Part shown: piece after piece, positions 7,488 through 16,268 of the stretch | Layout: each line of letters starts with the position of its first letter | How positions within the stretch are numbered: the stretch's first letter is position 1 | DNA from: Clostridia bacterium | GTDB lineage: Bacteria; Bacillota_A; Clostridia; Oscillospirales; Acutalibacteraceae | DNA: 24,996 nt | Direction of reading: 5' to 3' | NCBI GenBank assembly: GCA_017547865.1 | Contig: JAFYOA010000136.1 | Span: 1-24,996 of the forward strand | Made by a program: the position numbers and the translations under genes | Notes under the pieces: model-generated | The model's database searches: none | Told to the model about the DNA's origin: nothing | What the model saw: the letters and a program-made list of their open reading frames with translations, nothing else

Positions 7488-7757
7488 TTATTTCTCGTTT
7501 TCGTGGTCTTTTTGTGCAGCCCGCAGCTGTTTCTGCGGTTTTTTCGGCGGAACCGGATCCCATCCGTAAGAGCCAAAAGGATTGCAGCGCAAAATGCGCC
7601 ACACCCCCAGCAGCACGCCTTTCAGCGCACCGTGGGTCTCCACGGCTTCAATCATATAACAGGAACACGTGGGATAAAACCGGCATTTCGGCTTGGTATA
7701 AGCCGAAATATTGCGCTGGTAAAAGCGCACCGCCGCAATAATAAAACGCCGGATCAT
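7488..7757 (-). CDS. yidD: Membrane protein insertion efficiency factor YidD
   Basis: 89 aa, normal for this small membrane-associated protein that supports YidC-dependent insertion. The diagnostic core [19 protein letters not shown] with its three Cys is present, followed by [20 protein letters not shown]. The N-terminus ([18 protein letters not shown]) can form an amphipathic helix. Its ATG overlaps the rnpA stop by 4 nt (ATGA), giving tight coupling, and yidC follows after 45 nt. Confidence 0.95.
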   Translation of the reverse strand: MIRRFIIAAVRFYQRNISAYTKPKCRFYPTCSCYMIEAVETHGALKGVLLGVWRILRCNPFGSYGWDPVPPKKPQKQLRAAQKDHENEK

Positions 7758-8182
7758 GTCGGCGCCTCAGTTTCGGTTGCCCGTGGCTCGGCTTGCAGCC
7801 TTTCTTCCTTTTCCTCTCCGGCAGGCGTTTTTGCAGGGCTTTTTTTAGCCGGCTGCAGCAAACCTGCTTTGACCAGGCAGTGGCGCAGGTCACGCTCTAC
7901 CTGTCCGCTTTTTACAAAAGCGGTTTTCACTCTTGCCACCAGTACAAAGGTCCATCCGGGCGGGATCTCCCCTGCCACGGCGCGGAACGCTTCTCGAATA
8001 ACACGGCGGCACCGGCTGCGTTTTACGGCATTGCCCACTTTTTTTGTGGTGGTAATGCCCATACGAACCTGCTTTTGCCGGTTCTTCAGCACATACACCA
8101 CAATCAGCGGCGTTACATAAGACTTTCCGCGGGCATAGAGCCGCCGAAACTCCCTATTCTCACAGATCGTTTCAACTTTCAT
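7754..8182 (-). CDS. rnpA: Ribonuclease P protein component
   Basis: 142 aa from ATG 8182, which has GGAGG 7-8 nt upstream; longer frames to 8272 have no ribosome site. RnpA binds the catalytic RNase P RNA and helps process the 5' ends of precursor tRNAs. Family features are [44 protein letters not shown] and [20 protein letters not shown]. The usual R-N-R triplet in the basic helix reads R-S-R here. After about residue 112 comes an extra Lys/Glu/Ala-rich tail of about 30 residues, beyond the usual 110-120 aa length and probably disordered. It overlaps yidD by 4 nt. Confidence 0.95.
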   Translation of the reverse strand: MKVETICENREFRRLYARGKSYVTPLIVVYVLKNRQKQVRMGITTTKKVGNAVKRSRCRRVIREAFRAVAGEIPPGWTFVLVARVKTAFVKSGQVERDLRHCLVKAGLLQPAKKSPAKTPAGEEKEERLQAEPRATETEAPT

Positions 8183-8230
8183 ATACCCACCTCCGCCGAA
8201 TGGCAAGCTTTTCCGTACATGCCGGAAAGG

Positions 8231-8263
8231 AAAAGAAAGAAAGGCCACACTCCGGTGGCCTTT
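8231..8263 (-). terminator. Hairpin between rpmH and rnpA (partial terminator or processing site)
   Basis: A perfect 9-bp stem AAAGGCCAC/GTGGCCTTT (8240-8248 with 8255-8263) is followed on the minus strand by CTTTCTTTTCC. It begins 8 nt after the rpmH stop. The interrupted U-run suggests attenuation that would give more rpmH than rnpA message, or a processing signal. Confidence 0.5.
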
Positions 8264-8271
8264 GGGCTGCA

Positions 8272-8406
8272 TCAGTAAGTCAGATGAGCTCTGCCCTTTG
8301 CTCTGCGGCGGGCAAGAACCTTACGGCCGTTTGCCGTGGACATTCTCTTTCTGAAACCGTGCTCCTTTTTTCTCTGGAGCTTCTTCGGCTGATACGTTCT
8401 CAGCAT
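8272..8406 (-). CDS. rpmH: 50S ribosomal protein L34
   Basis: 44 aa, the exact usual length. The whole protein is diagnostic: it opens [20 protein letters not shown] and continues with [21 protein letters not shown]34 is a small basic protein of the large ribosomal subunit. The start at 8406 has GGAGGG about 8 nt upstream. It is the first gene of the leftward unit, and its position facing dnaA across the origin is typical for bacteria. Confidence 0.97.
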   Translation of the reverse strand: MLRTYQPKKLQRKKEHGFRKRMSTANGRKVLARRRAKGRAHLTY

Positions 8407-8469
8407 ATTCAACACCCTCCTTTCGGGTTGGAAAGACATACAAAATACAGTACACTCCCGTACCGTAGT

Positions 8470-8498
8470 ATTATATCTTATCCCTTTCGTTCTGTCAA
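8470..8498 (-). promoter_or_regulatory. rpmH operon promoter (perfect sigma-A consensus)
   Basis: Minus strand: TTGACA (8498-8493), 17-nt spacer, TATAAT (8475-8470). Transcription should start near 8463, giving a leader of roughly 57 nt before rpmH. Confidence 0.92.
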
Positions 8499-8783
8499 TA
8501 GTTTTTTGCAGGAAGAGAAACCGCGGCCACACGCGGTTTTGGCAGGGCACTGCTTTAAAAACAGGGGTTACCGTTTTGGCATATCTTGTAGTTTGCCGGC
8601 AGCAAAAACGGATTTTATTGTGGATGGGGCTCCCACGGGAATAAAATGGAAAAACGTTGTTTTTTTAAGCCTTGAAAAAATATTTTTGTTTTCTTTAAAA
8701 AATTATTTTGAAGCAAAGATCAAAATGGAAAATTTCGGGTAAAAACACATCAAAAAACAATGCCGCAAGGCCTATATTTCTAT
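8499..8783. other. rpmH-dnaA intergenic region, likely left part of oriC
   Basis: This gap lies between divergent promoters. It contains an 8-bp palindrome AAACCGCG/CGCGGTTT (8519-8540), a weak DnaA-box-like TGTGGATGG (about 8618, 7 of 9), and a very AT-rich stretch at 8640-8760. No gene is supported. The switch of gene direction here, together with dnaA next door, places the origin in this gap and/or the dnaA-dnaN gap. Confidence 0.55.
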
Positions 8784-8812
8784 TTGAAAAGAAGTGCTGT
8801 TTGTGCTATAAT
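8784..8812 (+). promoter_or_regulatory. dnaA promoter
   Basis: TTGAAA (8784-8789), 17-nt spacer, TATAAT (8807-8812). The start should lie near 8819, giving a leader of about 120 nt. Confidence 0.88.
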
Positions 8813-8840
8813 AAGTATCATAGGATAATGGGATAAAATG

Positions 8841-8903
8841 CGCCCCGGGCAGGAAACTGCCGTTTTTCCGTTCTTTGCTTTTTGTGTGGGGCGTTCTTTT
8901 TTC
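8841..8903 (+). promoter_or_regulatory. Terminator-like structure in the dnaA leader
   Basis: GGCAG-GAAA-CTGCC (8848-8861) is followed by G and five T. An outer stem, CGCCCC (8841-8846) with GGGGCG (8888-8893), is followed by TTCTTTTTTC. Both look like weak intrinsic terminators placed 20-80 nt after the expected dnaA transcription start. Attenuation is inferred only. Confidence 0.45.
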
Positions 8904-8939
8904 TTTGGAAAAAATACAGGAAATGAAAGGAACTTAGCT

Positions 8940-10247
8940 ATGGAATCCTTTAACGAAGCATGGGAGCCGATTTGCGACTACTGCAGAGCTCACATCACCG
9001 ACGTAGCGTTTCAGACCTGGTTCAGCCGGCTGAAGCCCGCTTCCATCGATTTTTCTCACGGCATTGCCACCATCGAAGTCCCCAACGAATTTCATAAGAA
9101 CACCCTCACCCGCTGCTACAGCGATCTTCTGAATGATACCTTCCGCTCTGTGTTCGGCGATGAGATCAACTATCGTCTCTGCGTACACGACGAGATCGAG
9201 ATGGAAGAAAGTCTGCCCGCAAACAACGAGACCGACGATGAATTCTCCTTCGAAAACTTCATCACCGGCCAGTCAAATAAATTTGCGCAGGCTGCCGCAC
9301 AGGCTGTTGCAAATAACCCGGCTAACGCCTACAACCCTCTGTTCATCTACGGCAACTCCGGTCTGGGCAAAACCCACCTGCTGTTCGCCATCAAGAACCG
9401 CATTCTGCAGAACAATCCCCGCGCCATCATTCAGTATGTGAAGGGCGACGAGTTCACCAATGAAATGATCGAGGCCATTGCCCAGAACACCACTTCCCAG
9501 TTCCGGCAGAAGTACCGCTATGCCGATGTGCTGCTGGTGGACGACATTCATTTCATTGCCGGTAAAGATGCTACCCAGGAAGAGTTCTTCCATACCTTTA
9601 ATACGCTGTATCAGTCCAAAAAGCAGATCGTGCTCACCAGCGACCGTCCCCCCAAGGACATTGCCACCCTGGAAGAGCGACTGAAGACCCGCTTCGAGTG
9701 GGGTCTGACCGCAGATATCGTTCCCCCGGATTTTGAGACCCGCATCGCCATCATCCGTCACAAGGCCAAGTCTCTGGATATTCATATTCCGGATGCCGTG
9801 TGCGAATACATTGCCAACCGTCTGAAGAACAATGTTCGTCAGCTGGAAGGTACCGTCAAGAAGCTGAAGGCTTATTCTCTGCTGGAAAAGAAAGAACCCA
9901 GCGTAGCCATTGCCCAGGCTGCCATCAGCGATATCATCAATAACGATCAGCCCACCTCCGTTACCGTGGACAAGATCGTAGAAGAAGTGGCCCGTACCTA
10001 CGGTGTTTCCATCGATGATATCCGTTCTCAGAAGAGAAACGCCAACGTCTCCACCGCACGCCAGGTGGCTGTGTATGTGGTGCGCGAGATCACCCAGCTT
10101 CCTCTGGCCGAAATTGGCAAATCTTTCGGCGGCCGCGATCACTCTACCATTGTATATGCCATTCAGCAGGTAGAAAAGGCGTTTAAGAAAGATAAATCCG
10201 TCAAAGATAAGGTCAACGATATCATCAAGAACATTCGCGACCGCTGA
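8940..10247 (+). CDS. dnaA: Chromosomal replication initiator DnaA
   Basis: 435 aa from ATG 8940, with AAAGGA 8-9 nt upstream; an upstream in-frame ATG at 8838 falls in the leader and lacks support. DnaA is the AAA+ ATPase that binds DnaA boxes and opens the origin. Domain I covers residues about 1-82. Domain II is very short (about 84-103, acidic). Domain III has Walker A GNSGLGKT (138-145), Walker B LLVDDIHFIAGKD and the arginine-finger segment ERLKTRFEWGLTADI. Domain IV carries the DNA-binding signature GGRDHSTIVYA near the C-terminus. It is the first rightward gene after the origin. Confidence 0.98.
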   Translation: MESFNEAWEPICDYCRAHITDVAFQTWFSRLKPASIDFSHGIATIEVPNEFHKNTLTRCYSDLLNDTFRSVFGDEINYRLCVHDEIEMEESLPANNETDDEFSFENFITGQSNKFAQAAAQAVANNPANAYNPLFIYGNSGLGKTHLLFAIKNRILQNNPRAIIQYVKGDEFTNEMIEAIAQNTTSQFRQKYRYADVLLVDDIHFIAGKDATQEEFFHTFNTLYQSKKQIVLTSDRPPKDIATLEERLKTRFEWGLTADIVPPDFETRIAIIRHKAKSLDIHIPDAVCEYIANRLKNNVRQLEGTVKKLKAYSLLEKKEPSVAIAQAAISDIINNDQPTSVTVDKIVEEVARTYGVSIDDIRSQKRNANVSTARQVAVYVVREITQLPLAEIGKSFGGRDHSTIVYAIQQVEKAFKKDKSVKDKVNDIIKNIRDR

Positions 10248-10621
10248 TTCTTCCGGTTTTAAGAATGCATTGAATTTTCATTTTTTGCAATGACCCATAT
10301 CCCGTTTTTGCGGCCTTTTCAGCATATTATTTTCATAAAATAGGCTTTTAATTTTTCGCCGCAGATTTAAACAAGTTTTCAACTTTCTACACCGAGTTTT
10401 TAACAATTCAACTCATCAAACAGATCTTTCCACATCCTCCACATTTTACCAACAGTGTATTTTTGAAAACTCTCAAACTTTTTTCTCTTGCAAAATCTGA
10501 AAATTTTCTCTTTTTCAACAAACTAACAGCCCCTATTGTTACTTCTAAATCTATCTATACTATTCTGCGCTGTTTTTCCCCACCAATGCATTTTGCTGTG
10601 GAATACAGAAAGGAGCGAATT
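10248..10621 (+). other. AT-rich dnaA-dnaN intergenic region, probable unwinding part of oriC
   Basis: 374 nt without a gene and markedly AT-rich. Degenerate DnaA-box-like sites (7 of 9 against TTATCCACA) occur in 10380-10450, including CTTTCCACA and TCCTCCACA close together and TTCTACACC just before. Another is TGTGGAATA near 10597. No 9-of-9 box was found. By analogy with Bacillus, the DNA unwinding element may lie here. dnaN must be transcribed from dnaA or from an AT-rich promoter that I cannot place confidently. Confidence 0.5.
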
Positions 10622-11728
10622 ATGAAATTCTCTGTCTCTAAACAGGATATGGCCGAAGCTGTTTCCAATCTGCAGCGTGCGGTTTCCACAAAGTCTTCTA
10701 TTCCTGCTCTCGAAGGCATTCTCATCAAGACCACCGACGGTGCTCTTACCCTCAGCGCCTACAACCTTGAGATCGGTATGTCCACCACCATTCCGGCCCT
10801 TATCGGCGAGACCGGCCGCATCGTGCTCAGCGCCCGTCTCTTTGGTGACATCGTTCGCCGTATGCCTGCCGATACCATGGATGTTTCCATCGATAAGAAT
10901 TACATTGCCACCATTCGCAGCGGCATGAGCGAATTTACCATCATCGGTATGCCCGCCGAAGAGTTCCCTGAATTCCCCTCTTTTGAAAATGACAGCGTGA
11001 TCCGTATGCCCTCCAATGTACTGAAGAGCATGATCGGCCAGACCCTGTTTGCCATCAGTGAAAGCGATACCAAGCCGATCCACCAGGGCAGCCTGTTCAA
11101 CATTGCGAACGGCACGCTGGATGTGGTTTCCGTAGACGGTTATCGTCTGGCGGTTCGTACCGAAAATATCAACTACGATGAAGATACTTACTTTGTTATT
11201 CCCGGCAAAACCCTCTCTGAACTGCTGAAGCTGCTGCGGGATGACGACAGCAACGTGACTTTCTATGTCGGTCTGCGCAATATCCGCATCGAGACCGAAA
11301 GCTACACCCTGCTTTCCAGTCTGTTCGAAGGTGAATTCCTGGATTACAAGGCAGCCATTCCTGCTTCCGGCACCACCAATATCACCGTGAACACCCGCGA
11401 ATTTATCAACAGTGTGGAACGTGTTTCTCTGCTGATCACCGAAAAGCTGAAGAGCCCCGTTCGCTGCATCTGCGAAGATGAAGAGATCCGCATTTCCTGT
11501 TCCACCGCCATTGGTAAGGCCAGCGATGCCATCTCTGCTCACATTGAAGGCAGCCCGGTAGAGATCGGTTTTAACAGCAAGTACCTGATGGATGCCCTGC
11601 GCAACGCCGACTGCGACGAAGTGCTGGTGCAGATGAAGGGCGCACTTTCTCCCATGAAAATCATGCCCAAAGAAGGCAACAGCTTCCTCTTCCTGGTGCT
11701 GCCGGTGCGTATCCGCTCCGATGCCTGA
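10622..11728 (+). CDS. dnaN: DNA polymerase III beta subunit (sliding clamp)
   Basis: 368 aa, the standard length. The clamp is a ring-shaped dimer, each chain with three repeated domains, that tethers replicative polymerase to DNA. The start MKFSVSKQDMAEAVSNLQRA has AAAGGAG about 7 nt upstream; in-frame extension to 10463 crosses AT-rich non-coding sequence. Typical parts are SSIPALEGILIKT, LSAYNLEIGMSTTIPA, VVSVDGYRLAVRT and the C-terminal MPKEGNSFLFLVLPVRI that helps form the partner-binding pocket. It leads the run dnaN-yaaA-recF-remB. Confidence 0.98.
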   Translation: MKFSVSKQDMAEAVSNLQRAVSTKSSIPALEGILIKTTDGALTLSAYNLEIGMSTTIPALIGETGRIVLSARLFGDIVRRMPADTMDVSIDKNYIATIRSGMSEFTIIGMPAEEFPEFPSFENDSVIRMPSNVLKSMIGQTLFAISESDTKPIHQGSLFNIANGTLDVVSVDGYRLAVRTENINYDEDTYFVIPGKTLSELLKLLRDDDSNVTFYVGLRNIRIETESYTLLSSLFEGEFLDYKAAIPASGTTNITVNTREFINSVERVSLLITEKLKSPVRCICEDEEIRISCSTAIGKASDAISAHIEGSPVEIGFNSKYLMDALRNADCDEVLVQMKGALSPMKIMPKEGNSFLFLVLPVRIRSDA

Positions 11729-11767
11729 TCTGTTTGTTAAAAATCTTGTAAGATAGGATAAAGAACA

Positions 11768-11989
11768 ATGAATGATGTGATTCTGATCCCCATCGATACC
11801 GAATTTATCCGTTTGGATGCCATGTTGAAACTGGGCGGCGCTTTTGAAACCGGCGGCCAGGCAAAAGTGGCCATTCAGGGCGGCGAAGTGACCGTGAACG
11901 GTGAAGTCTGCACCCAGCGCGGCAAAAAAATGCGCGCCGGCGACCGCGCCGTGTTTGATGATACGACCTACGAGGTGGAACAGATTTGA
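11768..11989 (+). CDS. yaaA: S4-domain RNA-binding protein YaaA
   Basis: 73 aa consisting of essentially one S4 RNA-binding domain. FIRLDAMLKLGGAFETGGQAK and IQGGEVTVNGEVCTQRGKKMRAGD match the family pattern. In many Firmicutes this small gene sits between dnaN and recF; roles in ribosome assembly have been proposed. The stop overlaps the recF TTG start by 4 nt, so the two are probably translationally coupled. Confidence 0.93.
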   Translation: MNDVILIPIDTEFIRLDAMLKLGGAFETGGQAKVAIQGGEVTVNGEVCTQRGKKMRAGDRAVFDDTTYEVEQI

Positions 11990-13104
11990 ACGTACTGTCT
12001 TTGGAGCATGAAAAGTACCGCAACCTGCTGCAAGGGAAAATTTTCCCTTCCGACGGCATCAATGTGATCTGCGGACAAAATGCCCAGGGAAAGACAAATC
12101 TGCTGGAAGCCTTGTGGCTGTTTACCGGGGCACATTCCTTTCGCGGTGCCAAAGATGCGGAGCTGACCGCCTTTGCTGGGGAAGGTGAAAAGCGTTTTTC
12201 CAAACTGAAAATGCGTTTTGAGAGCGGCGGCCGTGAACAGGAAGCGGAAATCTCCATTCGCGGCGGTCGGCGTACCCTCACCCTCAATGGAATTGCCCAG
12301 CGTTCCTGCGGGGCATTGGCCGGGGTGTTCTGTGCGGTGATTTTTTCGCCGGAGCATCTTTCTCTGGTAAAAGACGGTCCCATGAACCGCCGGAATTTTC
12401 TCGACAGCGCCATCTGTCAGATCCACCCGGCTTATGTGAAAGTCATCAACCAGTACAATCGTATTCTGCTGCAGAGAAATGCCCTGCTGAAAGATATTGT
12501 GCGCCACCGCGAATTGCTGGACACCATTGATATTTGGGATGAACGCCTGGCAAATTTCGGCGCGCAGATCATTTGCGAACGGGTAAAATATGTGCAGCGG
12601 CTTTCGCCCCGGGTAAAAAATATTTACGACGGTATTTCCACCCAAAAAGAAAACATGGACCTGGTGTATCGTTCCACCGTGGAGAACCCGGAGGAAGAAT
12701 ACGCCGCGGTGCGTGCCGCTTTGCGGGAAAAGCTGAAAAAGCACCTGGAGGATGACATCCGCATGGGTTCCACCTGCTGCGGGCCGCACCGGGATGACCT
12801 GGAGCTGCTGGTAAACGGCATTTCTGCCCGTTCCTTTGCATCCCAGGGGCAGCAGCGTTCCGCTGTATTGGCCATGAAATTGGCCGAAGCCGAAATTTTG
12901 GGTGAACTGTGCGGTGAAGAACCGGTGATTCTGCTGGACGATGTTCTCAGCGAGCTGGACCAGAGCCGCCAGGATTATCTTTTGAATCATTTGGTGGGAC
13001 GCCAGGTGTTTATCACCTGCTGTTCCCCGGAAAATACACGCCTTTTAAAGAAAGGCACGATCTTCTGCATTGAAGAAGGGCGGGTCTCGGCGGATGCCGT
13101 GTGA
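11986..13104 (+). CDS. recF: DNA replication and repair protein RecF
   Basis: 372 aa. RecF is an SMC-like ATPase that, with RecO and RecR, helps load RecA at gapped DNA and stalled forks. Walker A is GQNAQGKTN (about residues 29-37). The ABC-type signature region is FASQGQQRSAVLAMKLAEAE, and Walker B with D-loop is PVILLDDVLSELDQSRQDYL. The N-terminal VLSLEHEKYRNL is typical. The start is TTG within the overlap TTGA with yaaA; no better ATG exists before conserved sequence. Confidence 0.97.
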   Translation: MNVLSLEHEKYRNLLQGKIFPSDGINVICGQNAQGKTNLLEALWLFTGAHSFRGAKDAELTAFAGEGEKRFSKLKMRFESGGREQEAEISIRGGRRTLTLNGIAQRSCGALAGVFCAVIFSPEHLSLVKDGPMNRRNFLDSAICQIHPAYVKVINQYNRILLQRNALLKDIVRHRELLDTIDIWDERLANFGAQIICERVKYVQRLSPRVKNIYDGISTQKENMDLVYRSTVENPEEEYAAVRAALREKLKKHLEDDIRMGSTCCGPHRDDLELLVNGISARSFASQGQQRSAVLAMKLAEAEILGELCGEEPVILLDDVLSELDQSRQDYLLNHLVGRQVFITCCSPENTRLLKKGTIFCIEEGRVSADAV

Positions 13105-13128
13105 CACGCCGAAAGGGAGGCATGACCT

Positions 13129-13416
13129 ATGTACCTGCATTTGGGGCAGGACACTGTGGTGCGTACCGGCCATATCGTGGGAATTTTTGATTTGGAAAAC
13201 TCCACCACCGCTTCCGCTACCCGGGAATATATCTCCCGGGCACAAAAGAACGGCGAAGTGGTGAATGTTTCCATGGAGCTGCCGAAATCTTTTGTAGTGT
13301 GCAGCGATGGCAAAAAAACCACGGTGTATATCTCACAGATTTCTGCGCAGACACTTTTGAAGCGTGCCAATGCCGGCAGCGGTCAGCTGCAGGAAGCGGG
13401 TGCGTTTGGCAAGTAA
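13129..13416 (+). CDS. remB: RemB-like regulator (YaaB, DUF370)
   Basis: 95 aa, slightly longer than Bacillus YaaB/RemB. MYLHLGQDTVVRTGHIVGIFDLEN and the later SFVVCSDGKKTTVYISQISAQTL are typical of the extracellular-matrix regulator RemA/RemB family (DUF370). In Bacillus, RemB influences biofilm matrix expression. Position after recF and before gyrB is conserved. GGGAGG lies about 9 nt before ATG. The last 15 residues form a flexible tail. Confidence 0.9.
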   Translation: MYLHLGQDTVVRTGHIVGIFDLENSTTASATREYISRAQKNGEVVNVSMELPKSFVVCSDGKKTTVYISQISAQTLLKRANAGSGQLQEAGAFGK

Positions 13417-13477
13417 AACGCGCGGCCGGTTTAATTAAAAATTGAAAAAGGAAGAAATTCAGAAAGGAAAAATCGTT

Positions 13478-14254
13478 ATGAAACATTTCGGGATTCCAAA
13501 ATGTCCGTACTGCGGCAAACATGTCAATCTCATCCGCATGTGGACCCTGAAGCGGGACGGCGAATTTGTGTGCCCCTATTGCCAGGGAATCACCAATGTA
13601 AAACATTCTCCGCTTTTAATCGTTTTGGCCGCCCTGTGTGCGGTGGTGGCGTTCCTTATTTTTGCCTTTACCCGCTATGTGCTGGATGAAGCCACGCTGA
13701 TGACCTGCGTGTATGTGTTTTTGCCCTTTGTGGTGTTTTTTGTATTCAGCATGTTTATGGTTTACCTGGAAGAGCCGGTGCTGCGCCAGGGCAGACGTGT
13801 GAGCGAAGAAGCCCGCCGTGATGCCGCCGTCATGCGCCGCCGCCAGCGGGAAGCTGTGGCTGCCGCCCAGGCAGATCAGCGCAGAAGCACCAATGTGCAG
13901 AGAACACCGGCAAGAAATTCGCAGGCCCAACCCGTACTGCGGCCCCAGCCGCCGGTGATGCCGGTGGAAAAAGAACAGAAACCGCCGGTACCGCACAATT
14001 ACACAGATATCAGTTCTACTTCCGGTATGTTTGCGGCAAAACCTGCCCAGCAGAGCGCACCGCAGAACAGCCGGGACATTTACTCAAGCAGCCGGGGACA
14101 GGGATATTCCTACAGTACTTCTGCGCAGCTGCGCAGCCAGGATGAGGAAGCCGCTGCTGCCCGCCGCCGGAAAATAGAAATGCTGAAGCGCCTGCAGCAG
14201 GAACAAAACCAGGCATACCAAACCTCGAAAGATAGCGACCGGAACGGACAGTAA
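13478..14254 (+). CDS. Zinc-ribbon, two-pass membrane protein of unknown function
   Basis: 258 aa from ATG 13478, with AAAGG upstream; a TTG at 13442 could add 12 residues. The N-terminus has a likely zinc ribbon, CPYC (Cys 9 and 12) with CPYC (Cys 32 and 35). Two hydrophobic segments follow (about 45-66 and 74-96). The remaining 160 residues are low-complexity and charged: an Arg/Ala/Glu-rich helix (about 103-140), a Pro/Gln-rich linker, Ser/Tyr-rich DIYSSSRGQGYSYSTSAQ, and a C-terminal coiled-coil-like AAAARRRKIEMLKRLQQEQ. I recognise no named family. It lies between remB and gyrB, but topology and partners are unknown. Confidence 0.85.
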   Translation: MKHFGIPKCPYCGKHVNLIRMWTLKRDGEFVCPYCQGITNVKHSPLLIVLAALCAVVAFLIFAFTRYVLDEATLMTCVYVFLPFVVFFVFSMFMVYLEEPVLRQGRRVSEEARRDAAVMRRRQREAVAAAQADQRRSTNVQRTPARNSQAQPVLRPQPPVMPVEKEQKPPVPHNYTDISSTSGMFAAKPAQQSAPQNSRDIYSSSRGQGYSYSTSAQLRSQDEEAAAARRRKIEMLKRLQQEQNQAYQTSKDSDRNGQ

Positions 14255-14265
14255 TGTCCGTTTCC
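14243..14265 (+). terminator. Hairpin between the zinc-ribbon gene and gyrB
   Basis: An 8-bp stem AACGGACA/TGTCCGTT (14243-14250 with 14255-14262) with a GTAA loop overlaps the stop codon and is followed by a T/C-rich TCCTTCCTG. It may be a weak terminator or attenuator ahead of gyrB. Confidence 0.45.
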
Positions 14266-14299
14266 TTCCTGTAAAACGCTCGTCTTCGTCTTTCCGTGA

Positions 14300-16258
<1,959 letters not shown>

Positions 16259-16268
16259 GGAGTAAACA

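Noticed and set aside
8838..8939. N-terminal extension of dnaA from ATG 8838
   Set aside because: It lies in the leader just after the promoter, lacks a ribosome site, and adds residues unlike DnaA domain I.
10463..10621. N-terminal extension of dnaN
   Set aside because: AT-rich non-coding composition and no family similarity; MKFSVSKQ at 10622 has a good ribosome site.
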